Of a stretch of DNA of 64,000 nucleotides, positions 54,105 through 64,000 are shown one piece after another (positions within the stretch are counted from its first letter, which is position 1; every line of letters starts with the position of its first letter). The notes below the pieces were generated by a model, which worked only from the letters and a program-made list of their open reading frames with translations, searched no databases and was not told the origin of the DNA. The stretch spans positions 1 to 64,000 of the forward strand of contig MSJI02000830.1 of NCBI GenBank assembly GCA_001931905.2. Reading direction: 5' to 3'. The stretch comes from Cladosporium sp. IMV 00045. Lineage: Eukaryota; Ascomycota; Dothideomycetes; Cladosporiales; Cladosporiaceae. Made by a program: the position numbers and the translations under genes.

Positions 54105-54945
54105 TGCGTTTCAGGCATTGGTATTTTAGTGTTGTCGGGATCTCTTGTTCTTGTCTTCATTCCATTCTTTGCTTAAGAGTATTTGATTCTCGTGGTGTTG
54201 GTGTCTGGAAGGTACGGAATGATCGTAAAAGTCAATGCAGCAAGCAAAGTTTTGGTGTGGAGATGAAGTGAGGTCGAGCAACAACATGGCCATGGAAGAG
54301 CCTCACAATCGAAGACAAGGTGCATTTCCACGCTGCAAATGCAAATCCGACAGAATTTGCAATTGAATTCTCCATGCGTCTCTACTCTATCATATTGATT
54401 CAAAGTTAAACACGTATAAGCGATCTGGTTGCCGAAATCACCTCATACATGTTCACTGCGTAGATATATAAAAGCAGATGAGAGAATTGTGATATCCTGT
54501 CCCTCACCCATATCACCACATCCGGCGATTTTGGGACGTACGTTATTGTTCTAGAAACTGCTAACACGATATTGCACCTTATACACTCAGAATGTGCCCT
54601 TCGTGGTTCAGCGCATTCTGCACGTTGTCGTCGGCAAGCAACAACTGGCCTGAAGTCCAAGGGTGTGAGGTTGCGTGCAAAATCATGGAGACATCAGGCG
54701 CCATCTCGATAATGAAAATTATGTAACTACGCACTGCATGGTGTGAAGAAAAAGATGTCACAAAAAACGACGCCTTTGAACTCACATGCCTGGCAAGGGA
54801 GATCGCGATCAACCCAGATAAAACACTGAACCACGCAAACATTTCTCGCACAAAGTCTCAACAACGGAATGGACGTTGACATAGGTCTCCCTCGATCGAA
54901 AAGCAAACGGAAACGCATCAGCATGCACGCATCAACGACATTCCA
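54105..54945. other. Intergenic region, no gene seen
   Basis: AT-rich compared with flanks, with only short frames. It should hold the SWIM-protein promoter at its left end. No RNA gene or repeat seen. Confidence 0.35.
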
Positions 54946-55350
54946 TCAATATCTTCGACCGACAGATCCCGCCTCAAAATCTCGTATTCCTCGAGATGAC
55001 TTTTGCATGCTTTCCAGAGTGAAGCCACAAAGGAAAAAGTGTCGAAAGTGGCCAGACAAAGCTGTCGCCTCCCGTTTACAATATGCACAGCAATGTTGAA
55101 TCCTCGCTCGTCGACGGGCTTGCGCGTATGAATCCAAGGAAGGCCGGAGGGCAATCATCATGTACGTGCTTGGTTGGAAGAGCGTTTGTAACTCGCTGAT
55201 TTCTTGTTTCGTGCCTTTAAGCAAAGCCAGAGGTGACGACGACGACATCGAGAGCAAGAGATCTAGGTTAGATGTAGATGGATAATGCACAGGAATCGCC
55301 AGGCGTCCTCGCTCACCGTCAAGATGCATACGATGGCTTTTCCCGGACAT
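54946..55350 (-). CDS. Possible coding exon(s) of an unrecognised gene
   Basis: The minus-strand frame from ATG 55350 (134 aa) reads like folded protein: RLAIPVHYPSTSNLDLLLSM, EISELQTLFQPSTYMMIAL, RPSLDSYAQARRRARIQHCC. It remains open upstream to about 55410 without ATG. A separate minus-strand frame just upstream (about 55538-55390) reads an Asp run then SRLSKETFALLFEQVSHAGT and ends at a GTAAGG donor-like site, so the gene may be spliced and start further upstream. No family recognised; could be chance. Confidence 0.3.
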   Translation of the reverse strand: MSGKSHRMHLDGERGRLAIPVHYPSTSNLDLLLSMSSSSPLALLKGTKQEISELQTLFQPSTYMMIALRPSLDSYAQARRRARIQHCCAYCKREATALSGHFRHFFLCGFTLESMQKSSRGIRDFEAGSVGRRY

Positions 55351-55486
55351 CGAGACGAGGATGGGAATGGGCTTTGGAGAAGGCACCTTACGAGGACAAT
55401 ACGATCAATGCGTAGTGGATAGTCTGGGTACCGGCATGGGACACTTGCTCAAAGAGAAGTGCGAATGTCTCCTTCGACAAGCGAGA

Positions 55487-55520
<34 letters not shown>
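55487..55520. repeat. (GTC)n microsatellite
   Basis: Eleven GTC units followed by the inverted GACGACGTCGA, making a potential hairpin. On the minus strand it would encode poly-Asp, poly-Thr or poly-Arg depending on frame. Confidence 0.9.
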
Positions 55521-55521
<1 letters not shown>

Positions 55522-57264
55522 CGACGTCGAAGGATATGCATTATCGAAGAGAAAAAGCTGCACACGCAGTCCTGAAGAGACCGCCACTCGCCTTGACGCT
55601 CAGCCTTCAGACTCACACAGACACACACATGCAAGCAAAGGATCAGTGCGTACATGCCCACTGCCGCCCCTTTATCCATGACATCTACATGTATGCTCAC
55701 ACGATGCCCCACGCAAAACGCATCCTGCACAACACTTCTGCAGGCGGCACCCGCGCTTCGAACCATTTCAGACCCCTCCATCCTCATGAACCACACAAGC
55801 CACGGAACCAACGACCTTCCGCAAAAAGCATGCGCGCGCGATTTGCACCTCGGCCCGCGTAGATCTAGCAGAGACCCTGCTGCTTGCCGGCGCCACAAAA
55901 CCACCTACCATCTACCTTGCCTTAACGAAATAAGGTTCCGAGGGTTTCTTTTGTGAGATAAAGAAGGGGAACGTGATGTGCAGGGCCGCGCAGGGTCATC
56001 GGGTCGGGACCACGGCGGGCGAGTAGGGAAGTGACCTTTTCTTTTTGAAAGAAAGATCCATGTAGTACGTACCCTGTACTGTACGTACGAACGGAGCGTG
56101 ACGCCGATGGCCTCGGGCGCTTGGGGGAGATCTCGTGTTTACGTGCATGAGATATAACACAGGATGGGGGGTGATAACATGTCAAACGATCACGGGGCGA
56201 GGTGGGCTAGAAAGAGGTGGTAAGGTATCGTTCGCGCGCGAGTCTTGTGGGCCCCTCTGGCTCTCTGGAGTGTGGGATGGGCGTGACAGGGAACTTGTGA
56301 TCAGTAGGTGACTGAATGGTGCGGCTTGGTGGGCTGCAGCAAAGGAGCAGTCTCAAGCAGATCTGGGGCGAAGTAAGAGAAGGCTGGCGCCATTGGCAAG
56401 AGAAGACGTGGGATGGGATGAGGGATGGGGGATCCAGTAGTTCGGCGGCTGAGACAGAGGGCCAGAAGATCTGCTTGCCTCGAGGGGCAGCCGCCGACTT
56501 TCACATGCTTCGCTTCGCGTCTTTCGTCGCAGGTCCCATTTGCCTGAGGGGCAGATGATACGCGAAACGCAGGCGACGGCGACGGCCGGGTTGGCGGGGT
56601 CATGCGACCGGTGACGACGGATGGGGGCTGATGTCCATCGACGTGTGATACGAGAACGCGGACGAGAAGAGAGACGAAGAGGCATTGACAAGGCAGCGCA
56701 CGCTTGGCCGCGCGCGGGCGATGCGGTGGGCATTGGAGGCCAATGGAATGGGGAGGAGGCCAAGCGGAGGCCGCCCGACGAGCAGCTTGCCTTTCCTTCG
56801 TCTGCCCGCCCCATAGGAGCTTTGGGATAGCATAGCATAGCAATCGGAGGGCATTTGACCGAGAATAATGGCGGCGGCAGGCGGGCAAGATGAGAGGATG
56901 AGGAGCATCATCATGTGGGGGCTCTGTCTCGCCGGACGCGATGATGACAGCGGATCACAACAAAGGAGACGCGCGCGCACGCGCAAACAAGAGTGGGAGG
57001 AGGCTTGCTTGACGATTGAACCACAAGGAGACTACCTACTACCTACGGAAGCGCTGAGGCGGGCCTGCGTTCCCAGCTGATGGGCCACCCACCAGGGCGA
57101 GACTGGGCTTGGTCGCGGATTGGAGGAAGATGTAACTGTACCGTTTCGGGTGTACCTCCAATGGCCGTGTCGGTTGTAGGCGCCGGGGCGAGAGTAAGCG
57201 GGCATGCGCGCAGGTCCGATGGCTCGCATGAAATTATTCCACGCAGGGAATCCACATGAGGTGC

Positions 57265-57293
57265 ATGATGATGATGATGATGATGATGATGAT
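57265..57293. repeat. (ATG)n microsatellite
   Basis: About nine to ten ATG units. Confidence 0.9.
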
Positions 57294-58471
57294 GGGCATG
57301 AGTGGATTATTGGGATGGGGGGTCGGGCAGGTGGGCGAGATGGGAAGTTGGTCTATGATTAGAGAGCGAGACAGGTAGAGACAGAGGTAGAGAGGGGCAC
57401 ATGAATGGAGGATGCGATGTGCATGTGGGGCGGATAAGCCGAGGCTGGGAGGGAAGCGCATGTCGCGTGTGGCGAGATCTGTGACGCTTGTGATGTCTCT
57501 TTATGTCTTGTCGGTGAGTGGGATTGGCTTTGACGGTGGTGATGATGATGATGACTCTTGTGTAAAGAGCCAGACAGACTCTCGGATAACGGCGGTGTGG
57601 CAAACGGGGAAAGCTTTGCGAGGAAAGGATCATGTCAGAGTCAATGGATGGAGAGGATGTCGAGATGTCGTTGCCAATGCTGAATCATCGAATGCGGTGG
57701 CAAAGTCGGCGACCACATGCAGCAATGCGAATGGCATTGAGGGTCAACGCGGGCTGAGGTCATCAGGCAGACGAGGCATGGCGTAAGTCGCGAGGGTTGA
57801 TGACCCAGAATGGCCTTTGGCCTGGCGTCGGGCAGTAAGAGAGCGCGTGAGTCACCCAGATCCTGAAGCTGGAGCTGGTACTGGGCGAAGCTGGGATGCA
57901 TGTCGTTGGTTGGTTGGTTGGTGTCGCTGAATTGGTGATGGCGCCGGCTCTGTGCTGGTGCTGCTCTCTCCTCCCTGTCAAGCTCTAACCTGTTGTCTAT
58001 CTCCACTTCACAACACACAGCAGTTACAGCAGCAGCAGCAGCAGCAAGCAAACGCCGGTCGGTGGCCAACAGCACTATTGGTAGGTAGGAGGTAGCATGG
58101 CAGCAGCCAGCCAACAAACGATGCGTGGCCCAATTCAGGCATCTCGCTCCCTCCGCCTCCTCATCCTTCTCGCTCCCTCCAATGGCCATGGTCAGGTAGG
58201 TCTACTGTAAATGGAACATCCGGCTGACACACACAACCCATCCGCCACCCAATCAATTCACTCCTCTTCTCTGTCGCCTTCTACGGCCTTCGGAGAGGCG
58301 AGCGTGCAATTGTCAGCCTAGCACCTCTCCTTGATGCCCGCGCTGCTGCACTGCTGTAACTGCTGCTGCGACTTCTCCTTCGCCCTGATCTTGTCATGCG
58401 CCCCTTGCGGCCAGCACCTCTCGGACGAGAGCTCTCTCCCTCCCACACACCAGAAAGTCACTTGCCGCAGT

Positions 58472-58504
<33 letters not shown>
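58472..58504. repeat. (AGC)n microsatellite
   Basis: About eleven AGC units; a shorter copy of the same motif lies at 58028-58047. Confidence 0.9.
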
Positions 58505-58506
<2 letters not shown>

Positions 58507-59099
58507 GTCTCACCTTCTCCCTTCATAGTCGCCGCCTGGCGTTGCATTGTTGTCGCTTTCATCTTTCGGCCAAGTCATCTGCCGCTTTCTCCTGCACACT
58601 CATCACCTCATTATTGCCCGGCAGCCTAATGGCCGCCCCATTGACTGACTCTTAAGGCTACCTTAAGCGGTGGCACAGCCTGACCAACCGTCTACTCATC
58701 ACTACTGTCTCTCCCCCCATTTGCATTCGCATTTGTATTTGCCTTTGCCTCCTCGCTTTCACCCGCCCTCCCGTTGGTGATAACTAATACATTCACAATC
58801 AACATCCTCCTCTTCCTCATCCCTTTACCCACTCCCTTTCTCTTCGATCTCCCACACTCATCATTCTTCCTGCTGACACCATACTGTCTGCCTGTCTCCA
58901 AACCCGTTAAGAGACTTACAATCCTCCGCCCGATCTATTTATCATCGAGCGTCCGGTGCAATTTCTCATTTGGTATCGCTCGGACTTAAGGCTTCCGTCT
59001 CCTCGCCACATCGTCCGACCCTTCCGACATATAAGCATTCTACTCTTACCCATTGACTGCCGCCTTCTACAACAACAATCGACGCAGCGTCTCAGCACC

Positions 59100-60272
59100 A
59101 TGGACTCACGACTGTCTCCCCAATACCAGAACCCTAACATGGCCGCAACATCATCGACAAAAGACATTGGTCGCCAGCTGCCGCCACCACCCTACCTTTC
59201 GCCACCAGAAGAGGCAACACTCTCCAACTTCTCCAAAGATGCCAACCCTTCGCCAGCGCACAAGGCATGGCAGCATACCTTGCCACCCATACAGACCGTA
59301 CTGTCGCCACCGGCGTCGCCGTCTGCCTCTCCCCGGACCAAGCTGCCCCAAATCAACCCCGACCGATCACAAGCTTCAGCCGCTCACGATCCGCCACTCT
59401 TCTCGCATTCACAGTCAGACGACAGCGCTGCGCCCCTTTTTGATGACAACAGTCCGGACCTTACGGCTCGCATCGACAGCCTAAGCCCCGAAAAGCAAAA
59501 CGTCAAGCCCAAGAAGATCTTCGCTCGATATCTTCACGGCTTCGACAGTGAAACTCCTGCTTTGGACTACTGGCGGATGAATCTCAACGAAGCCTCTCAG
59601 ATCCCCGGCTTCGGCACCAAGAAGCAGGATGCAATGCACCCTCCAGTCATCAACACGCGCCTCGACGCCTACACCGCTTCCCTGAAGCATTCGCTCGACC
59701 ACCCTTCCAAGGCTGGAGTGACCAAGTCTCGCCCAACACCACCCAAAGCGAAGGCTCCAAAACCTGCCAAGGTTGCACTCCCTCCAACCCCTCGAAAAGC
59801 CTCAAGGATTCCTGTGACGATTCAGCGTGAGTCAAAGTCACAGTCAGTCGAACCCCAAGCACGGAAGCGCGCACCGCCCACCAAGTCAGCTCCACTCAAG
59901 GAAGAAGACAAAGACTGGGCAGTCCTTCCCGACTATACTCCACCCACGTCGACTCTGGACAACGGCGCCAAGCCCCTCAAAGTTACATGGAAGGGCTCGC
60001 CTAATGATCTCCGCAACGATCCCGCGGCGCAGTTCATGCATCCACAGGAAATCGAGGCAGCAGCAGAGTTGAAGTTGTTTGGTGCACAGTATATGGCCAA
60101 CAAGCGACGTATCTTCGAAGCCAAGCTCAAGTCTCTCAAGGAGGGTAAGAACTTCACCAAGACTGCTGCGCAGCAGGCCTGCAACATCGACGTCAACAAG
60201 ACGAGCAAGATGTGGGAAGCCTTCGACAAATCTGGGTGGTTTGACCGAGAGCACTTCGAGAAGTGGTTGTAA
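59100..60272 (+). CDS. SWIRM-domain protein (FUN19-like)
   Basis: A 390-aa intronless protein. The first ~280 residues are Pro/Ser-rich and disordered, with one conserved-looking block (KKIFARYLHGFDSETPALDY). The SWIRM domain is at the C-terminus (~residues 300-390): PLKVTWKGSPNDLRNDPAAQ, HPQEIEAAAELKLFGAQYM, IFEAKLKSLKEGKNFTKTAA, ending MWEAFDKSGWFDREHFEKWL. SWIRM folds bind DNA or histone-modifier partners; yeast proteins with only this domain (Fun19) are chromatin-associated. Start ATG 59100 (CACCATGG); upstream open frame has no in-frame ATG. Confidence 0.87.
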   Translation: MDSRLSPQYQNPNMAATSSTKDIGRQLPPPPYLSPPEEATLSNFSKDANPSPAHKAWQHTLPPIQTVLSPPASPSASPRTKLPQINPDRSQASAAHDPPLFSHSQSDDSAAPLFDDNSPDLTARIDSLSPEKQNVKPKKIFARYLHGFDSETPALDYWRMNLNEASQIPGFGTKKQDAMHPPVINTRLDAYTASLKHSLDHPSKAGVTKSRPTPPKAKAPKPAKVALPPTPRKASRIPVTIQRESKSQSVEPQARKRAPPTKSAPLKEEDKDWAVLPDYTPPTSTLDNGAKPLKVTWKGSPNDLRNDPAAQFMHPQEIEAAAELKLFGAQYMANKRRIFEAKLKSLKEGKNFTKTAAQQACNIDVNKTSKMWEAFDKSGWFDREHFEKWL

Positions 60273-61279
60273 TCGGCTTCACCTCAGCATTACCTGGAGC
60301 TCAACAGACCATCGCCACCGGTATTCACCAGAAAGGTATAGATTGGGCAAGACTGCCTAGACGATGTGACTCAACAGTGTTTGCCTGGCCCGACGTCAGA
60401 CTACGACTGTCAAGACTGGCTTAGACCTTGTGGCAGCACATTTGCCACACTGCATTACTCACACCACCACGAAGCTTGGGTGGTTTTCGCATCAGATTGC
60501 TCACGCTCAGGCGGCCACATTTTGACGAATAACGACTTTTTTCTCTCTCACGAAGGCTCATCAAGGCGTTTTGGGACGGTGCCCTCGCGAGCACACACGA
60601 CTCTTCTATGGTTTTCTCTATGGTTCTCAACGCTGACGACGATTTTATTTTTCTTTTGTATTTCCAGCGATTCCTTATGACTCCTCTCTCAACATTGCAG
60701 GCGTTTGGGTCTTGGAGATATCCTTTTTCTTTGACGTCTTTTTCCTTTTTCCGGTTTTCGTGGCGTGGATGCATAGCATGATCTGGCATAGCAGATGATA
60801 CCCACACCCACTCTCAACAGTTGGTAGATAGATGGAATTGAGTTTTGGACATTTTCGTTCAAGTCGCATATGATATTCCGACACCGCTCTCTATTTGATA
60901 TCATTGACTACATGTACTTCGTGATGAAGATGCGGCCATCATAAGCCAATTCGTAAGCAAAAGTGGCGCAGCAAGTAAGATTGACAATCGAACTCCTTCT
61001 CATCTCCCATCTCTGCATAGAATAATAGATCTGATCAAGATCCATGCGTGCCAGAAAATACCCAGAAAAAAATAACTCATAGCACGCCTCCCCGGCACCA
61101 TCAATCACCCATCACCCAGACGAGCCAGAGCCGTCCGCCACGAGCCGGACCTTGGACGTCAACTCGCGCGCTGACGAACGCCGCCTCTCTCTCTAGGGAA
61201 AGCTGCGACATTGCGCGCAACGTCCTTCTGACCCCCTCCGAACCGCCGGTCATTGAACAGTCACACACATCACGGCGCC
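60273..61279. other. Intergenic region, no gene seen
   Basis: SWIRM 3' flank (T-rich around 60600-60740) and CDC50 promoter. Nothing coding-like. Confidence 0.4.
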
Positions 61280-62777
61280 ATGTCGCAAACCATGGAGCAT
61301 ACCGACTCGAACAGTCTGCGGGACGTCGAAGAGCCCGAGAAGAAGCAGAAGAGCAGGAGACCGCCAAGTAGGAATAACCCGCGCATTGCGATGGCAGGAG
61401 AAGCACCGCAACGCAAATCAGAGGGCCATGGCTGAATGCTGATGATGGAGGACAGATACCGCGTTCCGCCAACAGCGCCTGAAAGCCTGGCAACCCATCC
61501 TCACACCAAAGACCGTCCTGCCGCTGCTGTTCGGCGTGGGCGTCATCTTCGCGCCCATCGGAGGCCTGCTGCTCTACGCCAGCGCCCAGGTCCAGGAGAT
61601 CTCGATCAACTACTCGAATTGCAACGAGACGGCGCCCACATGTACCCAGGACGGCGGCGGCTTCGAGCTCATCCCTTCGTCTGCCGTGTCCAACTCGTTC
61701 CGCAATGAAGTTAGCGAGGACGATGCACCGACTTGGTGCAAAGAGACGCAATACATCAGCTACGGCGGCAACACCAACGTCACAACGCCCGTCTGCAAGA
61801 TGCAGTTCTACGTCCCGGACGTCCTCAACCCGCCGGTCTTGCTCTACTACCAGCTCACGAACTTCTACCAAAACCACCGCCGCTACGTAAAGTCCTTCGA
61901 CGCCGCGCAGCTGAACGGCGAGAAGAGGTCGGCCAGCGACATCGACGGCAGCGACTGCGACCCGCTGCAGCTCGGCGAAGACGGCAAACCCTACTACCCC
62001 TGCGGCCTGATCGCCAACTCGATGTTCAACGACACGATCTTTCCCCCGCTCGCGCTGAACTGGCCCGGCGAGAGCGGCGAGTACACGTACGAGATGAAGA
62101 ACACGAGCATCGCGTGGAACAGCGACAAGGAACTCTACAAGACGCTGAGCCTCGAGGATTACCCTTATGGGTCTGTCGTCCCGCCCATGTATTGGAGGGA
62201 GAAGTACCCCGAGTACAACGAGACTTTCCCCTACCCGGACCTGCACACCGATGAGGCTTTCCAGGTCTGGATGAGAACGGCGGGTCTGCCCACTTTCAGC
62301 AAGCTGGCGCGTCGTAATGACACTCGCCGCATGGAGGTCGGCAGGTATCAGGTTGATGTTTACGACTGTGAGTCTTGTGGTGTTGGAAGTTGATGACATT
62401 AATAAATGCTGACTTATCTCTCTGCGAAGACTTCCCGGTGACGGACTACGATGGATCAAAGTCCATCCTGCTGTCCACCCGCACAGTCATGGGAGGCAAG
62501 AACCCGTTCTTGGGCATTGCATACGTCGTAGTGGGCGGCCTTTGTATCCTGCTCGGAGCCCTCTTCACCGCAACACACTTGATCAAGCCCAGGTGAGTCT
62601 TAAATAAACGCCACGCGGCTACTCGATCCCACATCACAAAGAGATCGGACAGACAGCTGACCGGTGGCAAAACAATGCAGAAAACTCGGTGACCACAGTT
62701 ACCTCAGCTGGAATACAGACCAGCCGAGCACGGCAACCACAACCGGCCGCAGCGCAAGACCCGGTGAAGGAGCGTGA
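61280..62777 (+). CDS. CDC50: CDC50/LEM3-family P4-ATPase subunit (4 exons)
   Basis: Exons 61280-61367, 61456-62367, 62430-62592 and 62681-62777 give 419 aa. Cdc50 proteins are the beta subunits of phospholipid flippases, needed for their ER exit and activity. Cytosolic N-terminus, then [20 protein letters not shown] (family hallmark), helix 1 [20 protein letters not shown], a ~300-residue exoplasmic domain with paired Cys ([28 protein letters not shown]) and several NxS/T sites, helix 2 [20 protein letters not shown], and a short tail. The [10 protein letters not shown] stretch is diagnostic. Phases agree at all three introns. Member identity (Cdc50, Lem3, Crf1) is not resolved. Confidence 0.93.
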
Positions 62778-63787
62778 TCTCATCCATCACTCATACCCCT
62801 CCCCATCCCGAGACGTATCCAAATGAATTTATTGGTTTTTTGTTATTTTCATTTTCTTCATTGACAGCGTTTGAGGTCAGGCGTTACGAGGTGTTTCCAG
62901 AAATTCCCGGCATCGAGCCAAAGAATGGCTATCGGAGTATTGGCGCACTCGCGATCACGTATGTACAATTCAAGCAAAACTCCTGCCGATCGTTTTGACA
63001 CACACCCTCTTCTCAGGTCTATCCCGATTTGGGCCATCCATCTTTCTTCCTCTACCCTTGTGTGGTGTCTCAGCCATCTTTTCTTCTCTCTTTTTCCTCG
63101 CAATGGCATTCCTCGACCGAGCATCTCCTTTCCATCCCACCTCTCTCACACACAATGCTACTCACGAAACCTTAAACCCAAAGAAAACCTTCCCGCTACC
63201 CGGCACGTTCATTGACGATGTCAAGCAACGGCATGCTCCTGGCGTAGCCCCGAACTCATATTAAGGAACTCGAGGTCTAGACCCCAGACACGCACGCCGG
63301 ATATCCTTGCCCTCCGGGAGGCCTCCGACAATGGCCATTCTTTGTCATGAACCACAACCGCTTGTTCGGCCATGACCACCACGCCGCAAGCGTCCATCTA
63401 TGGTGCCAAAGCCGCTCCCAGAACGCTGGGTTGGTGGCCGCATGGATCGATCTTGTTATATAGCGCTCGACCCGGCGGATGAGAATGGATTCGACCCACT
63501 TTGATCAACGATCAAGTCCTTTCTTGACCGTGCAGAAATAAAGTCAACGTACGGCCTTTAACGAAACGATCTCAAGACTCCACAAGGACGGCGGCGTCTG
63601 TGCAGCATTCCTGAACGAAAGCCTTTACCGCTATTCGCACGTGTGCATACATCTACCCGCATTCCAAACGGAACGCCTCACCCTGAAGGGAATCTGAGAC
63701 CACCATCCACCACGATCGAGTCTCGCCCTGAAGATCGCTAGGTGCCTGCCTGACCAGGTGCCTTTCCCGATTTAGCCTACTGCCATC
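62778..63787. other. Intergenic region, no gene seen
   Basis: CDC50 3' flank followed by about 700 bp of mixed composition upstream of the terminal gene. A pyrimidine tract lies at about 63075-63105. No exon-like frame. Confidence 0.4.
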
Positions 63788-64000
63788 ATGCGGAGCCTCA
63801 TCGCCATAGCCGCACTGGCGGCTTTTGCAACTCTCTCCAGAGCAGCCGACCACCAGCCCGTCAAGCCCTTGCTACCAATAGACAACACCCCAGAAGTAGC
63901 GGCCAGAAACGACAACAATGCAACCCACTTCACCGACCCGACCACCTCGCAAACCTACCGCCGCCACGCCTGCGCCGTGCTTCACGACCAAGGCACAGAA
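63788..64000 (+). CDS. Putative secreted protein, 5' part only
   Basis: Cut by the window end. The 71 visible codons begin with a signal peptide (MRSLIAIAALAAFATLSRAA, likely cleavage after an Ala near residue 20), then a polar region with one NxT site (NATHF) and RRHACAVLH, which has the first Cys. No stop or intron seen. Too little for a family; a secreted enzyme or effector-like protein are both possible. Confidence 0.6.
   Translation, partial: MRSLIAIAALAAFATLSRAADHQPVKPLLPIDNTPEVAARNDNNATHFTDPTTSQTYRRHACAVLHDQGTE

Larger units (their letters stand above)
55521..59099. other. 3.6-kb gene-free region with trinucleotide repeats, upstream of SWIRM gene
   Basis: No convincing gene. It carries (ATG)n at 57265-57293, (CAG)n at 58028-58047 and 58472-58504, a GTTG run at 57906-57921 and long GC-skewed tracts. 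The last ~400 nt (58700-59099) are pyrimidine-rich leader-like DNA. Possibly a long promoter, a long leader with upstream ORFs, or a non-coding transcript. Confidence 0.4.

Noticed and set aside
58956..59099. 48-codon N-terminal extension of the SWIRM protein
   Set aside because: Begins with GTG, has no in-frame ATG, and reads as pyrimidine-rich leader; ATG 59100 has a strong context.
61101..62459. 452-aa minus-strand frame opposite CDC50
   Set aside because: Antisense shadow of a GC-rich coding region; CDC50 is unmistakable on the other strand.

Overview
The window is nuclear DNA of a filamentous ascomycete fungus. The evidence is the short introns (about 50-90 nt, GTAAGT/GTATGT/GTGAGT donors, CTAAC/CTGAC-type branch sites, AG acceptors), A-at-minus-3 start contexts, monocistronic genes on both strands, and fungal versions of RCF2, POP8, SHU2-type SWIM protein, COG1 and CDC50. 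The protein flavour (ADK1 with an N-terminal coiled-coil extension, many Pro/Ser-rich unknown proteins) fits Dothideomycetes (Mycosphaerellales/Capnodiales-like), but that placement is inference. I find about 25 well-supported genes in 64 kb, which is sparse for such a fungus, with several gene-free stretches of 3-5 kb. No transposon, rRNA, complete tRNA or secondary-metabolite cluster is visible.

Layout. 0-4.2 kb: ADK1, a tRNA-like relic, and an unknown membrane protein. 4.3-8.2 kb: gene-poor DNA holding what reads as a decayed, intron-containing gene. 8.2-17.6 kb: a ferric-reductase-type oxidoreductase, an F-box-like protein, a Mn-type CDF transporter, a short-chain dehydrogenase, a small spliced unknown and a frame-broken F-box-like gene. 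18-23.5 kb: RRP36 and RCF2 back to back, a possible small membrane protein and an AT-hook protein. 27-34.3 kb: SET2, POP8, SPT4 and PPT1. 35-39.8 kb: an unknown protein preceded by ~90-bp direct repeats, an assembly gap in a poly-C tract, and a Pro/Ser-rich nuclear-looking protein. 42.7-54.1 kb, the densest part: glutamine-amidotransferase-like protein, COG1, SNRNP27-type splicing factor, BET1, PEX16, HD-domain hydrolase, RPN8, SHU2-like SWIM protein. 54.1-59.1 kb: 5 kb with trinucleotide repeats and only a tentative gene. 59.1-64 kb: SWIRM protein, CDC50 and the start of a secreted protein cut by the window edge.

The genes are mostly housekeeping and do not form one pathway. Themes recur: chromatin and transcription (SET2, SPT4, SWIRM, AT-hook), RNA processing (RRP36, POP8, SNRNP27), Golgi and membrane traffic (COG1, BET1, CDC50), organelle function (RCF2, PEX16) and metal handling (ferric reductase, CDF). 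Four divergent pairs share short intergenic promoters: RRP36/RCF2, SPT4/PPT1, COG1/SNRNP27 and HD hydrolase/RPN8.

Exon borders were placed by eye from splice consensus, reading-frame continuity and family knowledge. They should be treated as models.
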